Below, piece after piece: positions 6,611-13,038 of a stretch of DNA of 13,038 nucleotides (position 1 is the first letter of the stretch; the number at the start of each line of letters is the position of its first letter). The position numbers and the translations under genes were made by a program. The stretch is from Bacteroidales bacterium. GTDB lineage: Bacteria; Bacteroidota; Bacteroidia; Bacteroidales; UBA932. Location of the stretch: the NCBI GenBank assembly GCA_004552615.1, contig SFNZ01000049.1, positions 1-13,038 on the forward strand, read 5' to 3'. The notes below the pieces were generated by a model, which saw nothing but the letters and a program-made list of their open reading frames with translations, made no database searches and was not told where the DNA came from.

Positions 6611-9469
6611 ATGGAAGACAAAATTCAAAATACCGCAATTGCGGAACGTTACGCTGATTTCGTCCGGGCAATAGGTGGAAAGATACCAGGAGACCGGATT
6701 TATACGGATTATTTCCGCAGGTTTGCATGGGGGACCGATGCCGGATTCTACAGGCTTGTCCCCCAGGTGGTTGTGCGCTCCGTGAACGAGGAGGAAATCT
6801 CGCTGATAATGGAGACTGCATCCTCGATGGGGCTTCCTGTGACGTTCAGGGCGGCCGGAACCAGCCTCTCGGGCCAGTCGGTCAGCGACTCGATAATAGT
6901 GGTGGCCGGGAAGAACTGGGAGAATTATTCATTGAACGGGGATGCCACCAGGATTACCCTTCAGCCGGGTCTCACAGGTGGAAGAATCAATGATATACTC
7001 CGTCCGTTCGGGCGTAAGTTCGGTCCGGACCCTGCCTCGGTGAAAAGCTGCATGGCCGGAGGAATAGTGATGAACAATGCCTCCGGAATGTCATGCGGTA
7101 CGGTTGCCAACAGCGACAGGCTGATGGTATGCGCGAGGATGGTCCTTGCTGACGGTACTGTCCTTGACACGGGGGACATCAGAAGCCGGGACGAGTTCAG
7201 CAGGACTCACAAGTCGTTTATAGACAAGATATTGGAACTTAGGGACGAGATCCGTGCGGATCAGGAACTGTCATCACGTATAAGGAGGAAATACTCCATA
7301 AAGAATGTAACAGGACTGAATCTCCTTCCCTTCCTCGAGCACGATGACCCGTTCGACATCATGGCGCATCTGCTTGTCGGCTCGGAGGGTACATTGGCTT
7401 TCCTGAGCGAAGTGACGATGGAGACGGTTCCTCTGGCTCCTTGCAGGGCAAGTGCAATGGTATATTTCGACACAATGAGGGAAGCGGACAGCGCAGCCGT
7501 GGTTCTCCGCAAGCTGAAAGTGTCTGCGGCCGAGCTCCTGGATTCGCGTTCCCTCGCGGCGGTGAAGGATGACAAGGGTATTGGACATGCCGCTCTTCTT
7601 ATTGAAACAGAGGCGTTTGACGAGAAAGAACTGGCAGAGAATGTCCGGGAGATTACAGCCGCCCTTGAAGGATTCCGGATTCTTTATCCGGTCCGTTTCA
7701 CGTCTGACCCTTCGGAATATGCCGGATTCTGGGCAATGCGCTCCGGAGTTTTCCCTGTTGTCGGAAGCATGAGGGAGCAGGGTACTACCTGCATGATTGA
7801 GGACGTGGCGTTCCATATCGAGGACCTCCCGGATGCGGTGGAAGACCTTTCAGAACTTCTCGACAGGTACGGCTACAAGGATTCCTGCATCTATGGGCAT
7901 GTGCTTGAGGGGAATGTGCATTTCATTATAAACCAGCATCTTGACTCCGATGCGGAGGTGGCGAGATATGAGGCGATGCTGAAGGATATCGTGAGCCTTG
8001 TGGTGGACAAATACGACGGTTCACTTAAAGCCGAGCACGGTACCGGAAGGAATATGGCCCCGTTCGTGAGCCGCGAGTGGGGAGAGAGAGCGTTCGGATA
8101 TATGCGCATGGTCAAGGACCTTTTCGATCCTGACGGAATCCTGAACAGGGGAGTGATTTTCAATGATGATCCGCGTTGCAGTTTCAGTGACCTGAAGCGG
8201 TTGCCGGTCATTTCTCCGGGTGCGGGTGCTCCCCAGAAGACCCTGGACGCTTATCGGAAGGCCAACAAATGCATTGAATGCGGATTCTGCGAGGTGAATT
8301 GCATGTCAGCAGGATTTACATTGTCTTCCAGGACCAGGATTGTGATGCTCAGGGAGATAAGCCGGCTGGAGCAGAGCGGGGAGGATGCCGGACTTGCGGC
8401 CGAACTCAAGGCTGCATACAGATATTCGGGTGAGGAGACTTGTGCAGGAGACGGGCTTTGCTCCACTTCTTGTCCTATGGGTATCAATGTGGCTGACATT
8501 ACGCATGAGGTCAGGCGTATTGCGGCAGGGCCGGCTGCCGTGAAGTTGGGGAAGATGGCTGCCGGGCATTTTCCTGCTGCAAAATCTCTTGTAAGGGGAA
8601 CACTGAATCTGGCCTGGTTGGGAAGATGCGTGATGGGCCGCAAACTGATGGAGGGAACCGGAAATATTCTCCACAAGGCCGGGCTGCCTCTATGGACAGA
8701 ATCGCTTCCTGCTTCATACAGAATGCCTTCCGCCCTAGCTGAAGGCAGCATTGAAGGTGAAATGAAGGTGGTCTATCTGCCGAGCTGCATCAATCAGACC
8801 ATGGGCCTTGAACGTGGGGCGGAAGGGCATCGTCCGCTCGTGGAGGAGATGGTATCCCTGCTGTCCAAGGCCGGATACGGGGTCATCTTCCCTGAGAATC
8901 TCGATTCTCTCTGCTGTGGCACGATTTGGGAGAGCAAGGGAATGCCTGGGATGGCGGACAAGAAGCTGGCGGAACTGGAGGAAGCCCTGTACAAGGCTTC
9001 GGCTCAGGGGAAATATCCGGTGGTCTGTGACCAGAGTCCTTGCACGCATCGTATCAAGGAGAATGTGACGAGGGTGGATGTGTATGATTCCGTGGAATTT
9101 ATATGGAAATTCCTGCGTGACCGTCTCGAGTTCACGCGACGGGATGAACCGGTTGCTGTGCATCTGACTTGCTCGTCCAGACTGATGAAGATTGACAGGA
9201 TGCTTGTGGACCTTGCCTCTTTGTGCTCTTCGGAAGTTATTGTGCCTGAAGGAATTGGCTGTTGCGGATTCGCCGGGGACAAGGGTATGGTCACTCCTGA
9301 ACTCAATGCTTATGGTTTGCGCAAGTTGCGCGGACAGATATCCTCCTCAGGGGTGAAGACAGGGTATTCCAACAGCAGGACCTGCGAAATAGGTTTGCGG
9401 ACCAATTCCGGAATCCCTTACAGGTCAGTGGTTTATCTTGTCAATGAATGTACGAGGGCTAAAGTTTGA
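6611..9469 (+). CDS. FAD-linked and 4Fe-4S 2-hydroxyacid dehydrogenase (GlcD-GlcF fusion type, D-lactate/glycolate)
   Basis: A 952-residue flavo-iron-sulfur protein that probably oxidises a D-2-hydroxyacid (D-lactate, glycolate or similar) and passes electrons to the quinone pool or another carrier. The N-terminal half is the PCMH-type FAD domain: VTFRAAGTSLSGQS (78-90), GPDPASVKSCMAGGIVMNNASGMSCGT (138-164) and VGSEGTLAFLSEV (256-268). It is followed by the FAD-oxidase C domain with AEHGTGRNMAPF (474-485). The C-terminal half has two cluster motifs: C554-x2-C557-x2-C560-x3-C564, and C611, C617, C621-P. Two CCG domains follow, with SLCCGTIWESKGM and GCCGFAGDKG. No signal peptide or membrane segment is seen, so it is probably cytoplasmic and membrane-associated. 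The ATG at 6611 is preferred over an in-frame TTG two codons earlier. It lies 9 bp after the sulfatase stop, so the two are almost certainly cotranscribed, an unusual partnership. Substrate is not determinable from sequence. Confidence 0.92.
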   Translation: MEDKIQNTAIAERYADFVRAIGGKIPGDRIYTDYFRRFAWGTDAGFYRLVPQVVVRSVNEEEISLIMETASSMGLPVTFRAAGTSLSGQSVSDSIIVVAGKNWENYSLNGDATRITLQPGLTGGRINDILRPFGRKFGPDPASVKSCMAGGIVMNNASGMSCGTVANSDRLMVCARMVLADGTVLDTGDIRSRDEFSRTHKSFIDKILELRDEIRADQELSSRIRRKYSIKNVTGLNLLPFLEHDDPFDIMAHLLVGSEGTLAFLSEVTMETVPLAPCRASAMVYFDTMREADSAAVVLRKLKVSAAELLDSRSLAAVKDDKGIGHAALLIETEAFDEKELAENVREITAALEGFRILYPVRFTSDPSEYAGFWAMRSGVFPVVGSMREQGTTCMIEDVAFHIEDLPDAVEDLSELLDRYGYKDSCIYGHVLEGNVHFIINQHLDSDAEVARYEAMLKDIVSLVVDKYDGSLKAEHGTGRNMAPFVSREWGERAFGYMRMVKDLFDPDGILNRGVIFNDDPRCSFSDLKRLPVISPGAGAPQKTLDAYRKANKCIECGFCEVNCMSAGFTLSSRTRIVMLREISRLEQSGEDAGLAAELKAAYRYSGEETCAGDGLCSTSCPMGINVADITHEVRRIAAGPAAVKLGKMAAGHFPAAKSLVRGTLNLAWLGRCVMGRKLMEGTGNILHKAGLPLWTESLPASYRMPSALAEGSIEGEMKVVYLPSCINQTMGLERGAEGHRPLVEEMVSLLSKAGYGVIFPENLDSLCCGTIWESKGMPGMADKKLAELEEALYKASAQGKYPVVCDQSPCTHRIKENVTRVDVYDSVEFIWKFLRDRLEFTRRDEPVAVHLTCSSRLMKIDRMLVDLASLCSSEVIVPEGIGCCGFAGDKGMVTPELNAYGLRKLRGQISSSGVKTGYSNSRTCEIGLRTNSGIPYRSVVYLVNECTRAKV

Positions 9470-9473
9470 ACAT

Positions 9474-9481
9474 TATATTTG
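9474..9481 (+). promoter_or_regulatory. Internal -7 box upstream of the secreted-protein gene
   Basis: TATATTTG is a perfect TAnnTTTG box just after the dehydrogenase stop, and 31 bp before the first reasonable ATG at 9512. No good TTTG -33 box is seen 19-21 bp upstream. It may provide a second start for the last two genes of the cluster. Confidence 0.35.
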
Positions 9482-9511
9482 AATAACATTTTTAATCAAC
9501 CGATAGATATT

Positions 9512-10714
9512 ATGAATTGCTCCTTTATGAAGATTTTTTCGGCAGCCGTTGCCGCTTTTGCATTTTCCACCGGCATACAGGCCGGCAATCTCCCTGACTC
9601 GGTTTTCGTGGGCGGCCAGGCCCAGCATGTCCAGGGAATTGCCTATGACAGTGAGAGGGACTGTATGTATATGTCGTTCACCAGCAGGTTCCTGAAGGTG
9701 GATATGGAAGGGAATATTCTCGCTTCGATAGACCGTATCCAGGGACATCTCGGGGCAATGACTTTCAATCCGGTGGACAGGAAGGTCTATGCGTCTCTCG
9801 AGTGCAAGGACGACGAGATCGGACGCGGTATTGCCAAGGTACTGGATGTCAATACTGTATCGCGTGCAGACTCGAGGTTTTACATAGCTATTATAGATGT
9901 GGACAAGATGGATGGCATCGGCATGGATCCGGAGAATAATGATGTGCTGCGTACGGTATGTGTACGGAAGGCTGTTGAGGATTATGCGTTCAAGGGTGAG
10001 GGGTATGAACACAGGTACGGGTGTTCCGGGATTGACGGGGTTGCGATAGCTCCGGAGATTGCACCGCTCAAGCCTGCATTGTATTCCCGCGGGGTGGCAC
10101 CGCAGAAAATGTATCTGTATGTGGCCTATGGCATTTATTCGGATACGGAGAGGTCGGACAATGATTATCAGGTAGTTCAACGTTATGATCTGGAGGAGAT
10201 TGCCAAACTTTCGCGTCCGGTCGTGTTCGGGGAGACTCATGAGTCGGGCCCGAAGAAGCCGGGGAAGGAGTATTTCGTTTATACCGGCAATACCAATTAC
10301 GGAGTCCAGAATATGACTTACGATGCTCATACGGGATGTATATATATGGCCGTGTACAAGGGGAAGAAGCCTCAGTATCCGAATTATACGCTTCTTGCCG
10401 TCAGTGTGAACCAGAAGCCGTTCAAGGCGGCTCTCAAGGGCGGTCGTGACAGTGCCAAACGTCTGCAGCTCAGGCTTGTGGAACCTATGGAACCGTATTT
10501 CATCAATCCTTCTGTTGACGAGGCTACGGGTATCACGGGATGGCGTTTCAAATGGGGTTCCTGCGGTCTGTGTCCTCTCGGTGACGGCAGATGGTATATC
10601 GCGGAAAATGCTAGGGACAAGGAAACGAAGAAGGAGTCATGCAATGCCCGCCTTTACCGCTGGACCGGTACTCCTGACGGCCCTTTTGTCCCGGCGGCTG
10701 CCCGCAATGAGTGA
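9512..10714 (+). CDS. Secreted protein of unknown function, possibly beta-propeller-like
   Basis: A 400-residue exported protein. The N-terminus (MNCSFMKIFSAAVAAFAFS, then TGIQA followed by G) is a signal peptide with probable SPI cleavage after AQA-type residues 'IQA'. There is no lipobox. The ATG at 9527 (MKIF) is an equally good start, and longer in-frame starts at TTG codons would precede the -7 box or spoil the signal. The mature part has repeated short strands such as HVQGIAYDSERDCMYMSFTS, FLKVDMEGNILASIDRI, LGAMTFNPVDRKVYAS, and later MTYDAHTGCIYMAVY and GDGRWYIAENA. This 'x-G-I-A-Y-D / D-C-M-Y' pattern suggests blades of a beta-propeller, as in NHL or SMP-30-like proteins. Several cysteines (CMY, YGCSGIDG, GSCGLCPLG) could form disulfides. 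I recall similar uncharacterised Bacteroides proteins but no assigned function. It lies 42 bp after the dehydrogenase and 56 bp before the phosphoesterase, suggesting cotranscription and a role in handling an extracellular substrate. Confidence 0.8.
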   Translation: MNCSFMKIFSAAVAAFAFSTGIQAGNLPDSVFVGGQAQHVQGIAYDSERDCMYMSFTSRFLKVDMEGNILASIDRIQGHLGAMTFNPVDRKVYASLECKDDEIGRGIAKVLDVNTVSRADSRFYIAIIDVDKMDGIGMDPENNDVLRTVCVRKAVEDYAFKGEGYEHRYGCSGIDGVAIAPEIAPLKPALYSRGVAPQKMYLYVAYGIYSDTERSDNDYQVVQRYDLEEIAKLSRPVVFGETHESGPKKPGKEYFVYTGNTNYGVQNMTYDAHTGCIYMAVYKGKKPQYPNYTLLAVSVNQKPFKAALKGGRDSAKRLQLRLVEPMEPYFINPSVDEATGITGWRFKWGSCGLCPLGDGRWYIAENARDKETKKESCNARLYRWTGTPDGPFVPAAARNE

Positions 10715-10770
10715 TAATTCCTCTGAAAAGCAATAACTTGCGAATAGTAAAAAATTTGATTATAGTTCCT

Positions 10771-11874
10771 ATGGATAGAAGAGATTTTCTGATAATATCG
10801 ACCACCGGTCTCATCGGTCTTGGCCTTTCTCCGGAAATTGACGCTGTCGAGTCCGTTATGCGCCGGGGTAGGAAGAATGGGGCGTATTCTGTGGTGATAC
10901 TTGGTGATACCCATTATGATACGGCTCCTGATTCAGTTTATCACGAGGGCTATTCTGATCCTAATCCTTCGAGGGATGCCAATCATCGCCGTGAGTTTGC
11001 CCGAAATGCGGAGATGTGGTCTGGCCGTTCTCCGAGGATGGTGAAGAGGGCTGCATGTCTTGTGGATGACAATACACGGCTGGTTTACCAGACAGGTGAT
11101 ATCATCCAGGGTGACACGGGCAGTGTGGATGCGCATGTCAGGATGCTGGATGATGCTTACGGTTATCTGAAGGAGGCATTCGGGGACGTTCCTCTCGTGA
11201 CGGTTGCCGGAAATCATGACATGCGTGCGAAGAGTGACGCTGAGGCCCGTGAGGCTTATCTGAAATATATGCCTTCAAGGATGGCCGGAGAGCTCGGCAA
11301 GCCTGTGGACGGGGTGAATTTCTCTTTCCGGATCGGTCCTGACGCGTATGTGGTGGTGGATTTCAACAAGCCGGATGACGACAAGGTGGCCCAGTTGATT
11401 GAGGAGGCTTCGGATGCGAGGTATCTTTTCGTTCTTATTCATTGTCCGGTATTTCCGTATGACAGTGTCAAGTATTACAGATGGTATTATCATGGCAAGG
11501 ACAAGTCGCGTGAGGCGCGTGACCGGATGAGGAGGCTTCTTGCGGAGCATAATGCGATAGTGCTCTGCGGTCATTCGCATACCACGGAGTTCCTGGACTG
11601 GTACGGTGACGGAGGACGTATAACTCAGATGACGATGAACAGTGTCTGGAGGAATGACGAGACGGGTGTATATACCATTGAGGCAGAGGGTGCTGCGGAG
11701 TACGGGAAGATTTGCGGACAGGCTGCATTCGACGAGTTCCGTTCAGGTATCCGGGCTTATTCTCATTCTTATGCTGCGGGTTCGTACCGGATGAATGTGA
11801 ATGATGGCGGTGTTACCGTGGATTTCTATCCGGGGGATTCAACGCGGGCGGCGCACCGGTTCGTGCTGAGGTAG
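10771..11874 (+). CDS. Exported metallophosphoesterase (calcineurin-like), Tat-type signal
   Basis: A 367-residue calcineurin-like phosphoesterase. Metal-binding motifs appear in the family order: G-D46-T-H48, G-D110, G-N148-H149-D150, H224 in LIHCP, and G-H268-S-H270. All the usual two-metal ligands are present, so it should be active on a phosphomonoester or diester. The N-terminus MDRRDFLIISTTGLIGLGLS carries a twin-arginine signal (RRDFL followed by a hydrophobic stretch), implying export of the folded, metal-loaded protein to the periplasm. The ATG at 10771 is chosen over one 20 codons upstream because the Tat motif must be near the start. A C-terminal beta-rich tail (VTVDFYPGDS) resembles the small accessory domain found in secreted members. 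It follows the secreted unknown protein by 56 bp and is the last gene of the rightward cluster, with a large palindrome 19 bp after its stop. The substrate is unknown. Confidence 0.88.
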   Translation: MDRRDFLIISTTGLIGLGLSPEIDAVESVMRRGRKNGAYSVVILGDTHYDTAPDSVYHEGYSDPNPSRDANHRREFARNAEMWSGRSPRMVKRAACLVDDNTRLVYQTGDIIQGDTGSVDAHVRMLDDAYGYLKEAFGDVPLVTVAGNHDMRAKSDAEAREAYLKYMPSRMAGELGKPVDGVNFSFRIGPDAYVVVDFNKPDDDKVAQLIEEASDARYLFVLIHCPVFPYDSVKYYRWYYHGKDKSREARDRMRRLLAEHNAIVLCGHSHTTEFLDWYGDGGRITQMTMNSVWRNDETGVYTIEAEGAAEYGKICGQAAFDEFRSGIRAYSHSYAAGSYRMNVNDGGVTVDFYPGDSTRAAHRFVLR

Positions 11875-11892
11875 TCAAGTATGTGATGCAGG

Positions 11893-12036
11893 ATTGCCCC
11901 GCAGGGCACCGGGCTTCGGAGCGGTACGCACCTGCGGTGCTATCCTTCCCATTGGCCCGGTGGTCCAATGGGCCCCTTCCGTTCACGAAGCCACGGACGG
12001 CTACGCCGCCCGAAGCCCGATGCCCTGCGGGGCAAT
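11893..12036. repeat. 144-bp nested palindromic intergenic element
   Basis: Outer arms at 11893-11919 and 12010-12036 are 27 bp each and complementary with a single mismatch. Inside lies a perfect 8-bp hairpin (11948-11955 with 11965-11972, 9-nt loop), plus a small GCACC/GGTGC hairpin near 11929-11940. The element is far more GC-rich than the flanks and begins 19 bp after the phosphoesterase stop. It could act as a transcription terminator or mRNA 3'-end stabiliser, but its length and nested build resemble mobile palindromic repeats of the REP/BIME type. Open reading frames inside are by-products of the palindrome. Whether other copies exist in the genome cannot be seen from here. Confidence 0.75.
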
Positions 12037-12071
12037 TATGCCATGGGTGAAAAATCTAATTTGCTACAGGA

Positions 12072-12103
12072 TTTGTGGATAATCACTTTATTTAGTACAT
12101 TTG
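12072..12103 (+). promoter_or_regulatory. Promoter for the leader RNA and methyltransferase module
   Basis: TTTG (12072-12075) and TACATTTG (12096-12103) are 20 bp apart, the best match in the window to the Bacteroidetes TTTG/TAnnTTTG promoter. Predicted start is near 12110. A dyad CGTTT-GAG-AAACG (12113-12125), flanked by weakly pairing CTTGTA/TGCAAG (12105-12110 and 12128-12133), lies over the start and could be an operator or a 5' stabilising hairpin. Confidence 0.65.
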
Positions 12104-12109
12104 CCTTGT

Positions 12110-12361
12110 AAACGTTTGAGAAACGATTGCAAGACATACTTTAATCATAGCATTTGCTATTTATTCGGTCGCCCTGAAACCTAGGAAATTTCAAAGCAAC
12201 ACCCCGGATAAGTCGGTGAATGTCTGCGCTTTGGCGTGGACTTGACTTATCTGGTGTTACGGGCTTCCTAGGGCCTAAGGGCGTAGATATGAAAGTCTGC
12301 GCCTTTTTTGTGCCCTTAGCCTGTTTCCGGATAAGATGCGAGTGCGCAACAAAAGCGCAGA
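12110..12361 (+). ncRNA. Structured leader RNA or small RNA with pseudoknot and attenuator-like hairpin
   Basis: About 250 nt lie between a strong promoter and the methyltransferase ATG, with no convincing gene but many matching helices. A hairpin TGAAA/TTTCA (12175-12179, 12189-12193) exposes a 9-nt loop, and eight of those nt (12180-12187) are perfectly complementary to 12265-12272, giving a pseudoknot. Enclosed by that pairing is a long stem (12198-12203 with 12253-12258, and 12207-12214 with 12244-12251, both perfect). It is topped by an 8-bp hairpin, 12222-12229 with 12234-12241, loop TTTG and two G-U pairs. A second domain has 12275-12282 with 12312-12319, and 12280-12287 with 12296-12303 followed by six T. 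I do not recognise the class. It may be a cis-acting attenuator of the downstream genes or a free RNA of about 200 nt ending at the T-run. Confidence 0.6.
12280..12309 (+). terminator. Terminator or attenuator hairpin inside the leader
   Basis: An 8-bp stem with one G-U (12280-12287 with 12296-12303) is followed directly by TTTTTT (12304-12309), a canonical intrinsic terminator about 55 nt upstream of the methyltransferase ATG. Its outer bases can also be drawn into a competing or stacked helix (12275-12282 with 12312-12319), so termination may be conditional. Confidence 0.55.
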
Positions 12362-13003
12362 ATGGACACCCAAATCAAGTCCAAGGAAAGGGTGTCGGCT
12401 CACGGCGAGGTGTTTACAAACCCCCGCGAAGTGAACGCGATGCTCGACCTTGTGAAACCGGAGACGGAGAGAATTGACTCACGTTTCCTGGAACCTGCAT
12501 GCGGAGACGGCAACTTTCTCATTGAGATACTCCGCAGAAAACTCGCAATCTGCGAGGCCCGTGTAAAGGCAAGGCAATATTCCCAGCTCCAATATGAACA
12601 CGATGCCGTTTGGGCGGTTTCCAGCCTCTACGGCATTAAACTGCTTGAAGACAATGTGGCTGCTTGCCGGGAGCGTTTGCTCGGATATTTCAAGGAGCAA
12701 TACGGACAGCTCTTCGGCTCAAAATGCAAGCAAACTTGCATTGAAGCGGTAAGTTACATTCTCTCGAAGAACATTATTCACGGTGATGCCCTCACCTACA
12801 AGCGTGTTGACAGGCCTGATGAATGGATTCATATCAGCGAATGGAGTTTCATCGGAGCTGACAAGGTTAATCGGCGGGACTATGAATTCTCCTATCTCGT
12901 AGGCGATTACGAAATCGACGGGCTCTTCTCCGACCTTCCGTCCGCAACTTTCGCCCCGGTTCATTTCCTGAAAATCAATGCTTCTGCCTATGGTGAACAA
13001 TAA
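12362..13003 (+). CDS. Small DNA methyltransferase-like protein (SAM-binding domain, restriction subunit M type)
   Basis: A 213-residue protein with the N-terminus of an adenine-N6 DNA methyltransferase: HGEVFTNPREVNAMLDLV (14-31) and the SAM-binding motif I FLEPACGDGNFL (42-53), then SSLYGIKLLEDNVAACRERL (87-106). IHGDALT and the C-terminal EWSFIGADKVNRRDYEFSYLV, PVHFLKI are, from memory, features of a family annotated as restriction endonuclease subunit M in Bacteroidales and other gut bacteria. I find no (D/N/S)PP(Y/F) catalytic motif, so on its own it may bind SAM or DNA without methylating. It overlaps the next ORF by 14 nt, so the two are probably translationally coupled and may form one methyltransferase/restriction complex. 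Control probably runs through the long structured leader. Typical of accessory or mobile-element DNA and unrelated to the glycan genes to the left. Confidence 0.75.
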   Translation: MDTQIKSKERVSAHGEVFTNPREVNAMLDLVKPETERIDSRFLEPACGDGNFLIEILRRKLAICEARVKARQYSQLQYEHDAVWAVSSLYGIKLLEDNVAACRERLLGYFKEQYGQLFGSKCKQTCIEAVSYILSKNIIHGDALTYKRVDRPDEWIHISEWSFIGADKVNRRDYEFSYLVGDYEIDGLFSDLPSATFAPVHFLKINASAYGEQ

Positions 13004-13038
13004 TTACAATCCTGATGTCCTCAACTGCATTGCCAACC
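12990..13038 (+). CDS. Start of a second methyltransferase/restriction-type protein (cut by the window edge)
   Basis: The ATG at 12990, or the GTG at 12993, opens a frame reading MVNNNYNPDVLNCIAN to the right edge. The start 'NYNPDVLxCxANL' is the N-terminus I associate with large Eco57I-like restriction-modification proteins in Bacteroidales, which usually continue 'SNDEVFTPP' and carry the methylase and often helicase and nuclease parts. Only 16 codons are visible, so the call rests on this short motif and on the 14-nt overlap with the preceding subunit-M-like gene. Confidence 0.5.
   Translation, partial: MVNNNYNPDVLNCIAN

Noticed and set aside
9473..10330. Minus-strand open frame (285 codons) opposite the secreted-protein gene
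   Set aside because: The plus strand has a signal peptide and a coherent protein with normal spacing to its neighbours, while the minus frame shows no domain, signal or promoter.
11894..12082. Small open frame inside the large palindrome
   Set aside because: It is made almost entirely of the inverted-repeat sequence and reads as low-complexity translation of a hairpin.
12105..12133. The CTTGTA/TGCAAG dyad as an integrase attachment site
   Set aside because: There is no integrase gene, no tRNA and no second copy in the window; its position over the predicted transcription start fits an operator or 5' hairpin better.
12220..12477. Open frame of 85 codons through the leader RNA
   Set aside because: It overlaps the folded RNA helices and the methyltransferase start in another frame, and the translation resembles nothing known.
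1..13038. CRISPR array, tRNA or rRNA genes, insertion-sequence transposase
   Set aside because: No regularly spaced repeats, cloverleaf-like sequence, rRNA signature or transposase motif was found on either strand.

Overview
The window looks like a Bacteroidales chromosome, probably a gut member of the Bacteroidaceae/Rikenellaceae type. The evidence is Bacteroidetes -7 promoter boxes (TAnnTTTG) in front of several genes, an nqrA start, a GH109 lipoprotein and a serine-type sulfatase that read like Bacteroides homologues, and A-rich leaders without strong Shine-Dalgarno sites. No tRNA, rRNA, CRISPR array or intact transposase was seen.

Layout. Bases 1-543 are a mosaic of broken pieces: a minus-strand fragment of a phage tail tape-measure protein, the start of a plus-strand gene of mobile-element type, and the first 40 or so codons of nqrA on the minus strand. 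The last two meet in a 21-bp stretch that makes sense in both genes. From 761 to 3220 lies a complete UvrD/PcrA helicase. A short intergenic region (3221-3394) holds a plus-strand promoter and a strong hairpin.

Bases 3395-11874 are a sugar/host-glycan block. A GH109 (alpha-N-acetylgalactosaminidase family) lipoprotein runs left. Running right are an S1 sulfatase lipoprotein, a GlcD/GlcF-type FAD plus iron-sulfur dehydrogenase, a secreted protein of unknown function and a Tat-type metallophosphoesterase. GH109 plus a sulfatase resembling GlcNAc-6-O-sulfatases suggests removal of caps and sulfate from mucin O-glycans. There is no SusC/SusD pair in view.

Bases 11875-12361 have no gene. They hold a 144-bp nested palindrome, a very good promoter, and about 250 nt of strongly structured leader RNA that includes a pseudoknot and a terminator-like hairpin. 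This leader runs into a two-gene DNA methyltransferase/restriction-like module (12362 to the right edge) of the kind carried on Bacteroidales mobile elements. The structured leader is the most unusual thing in the window. The conserved core is thus flanked on both sides by mobile-element DNA.
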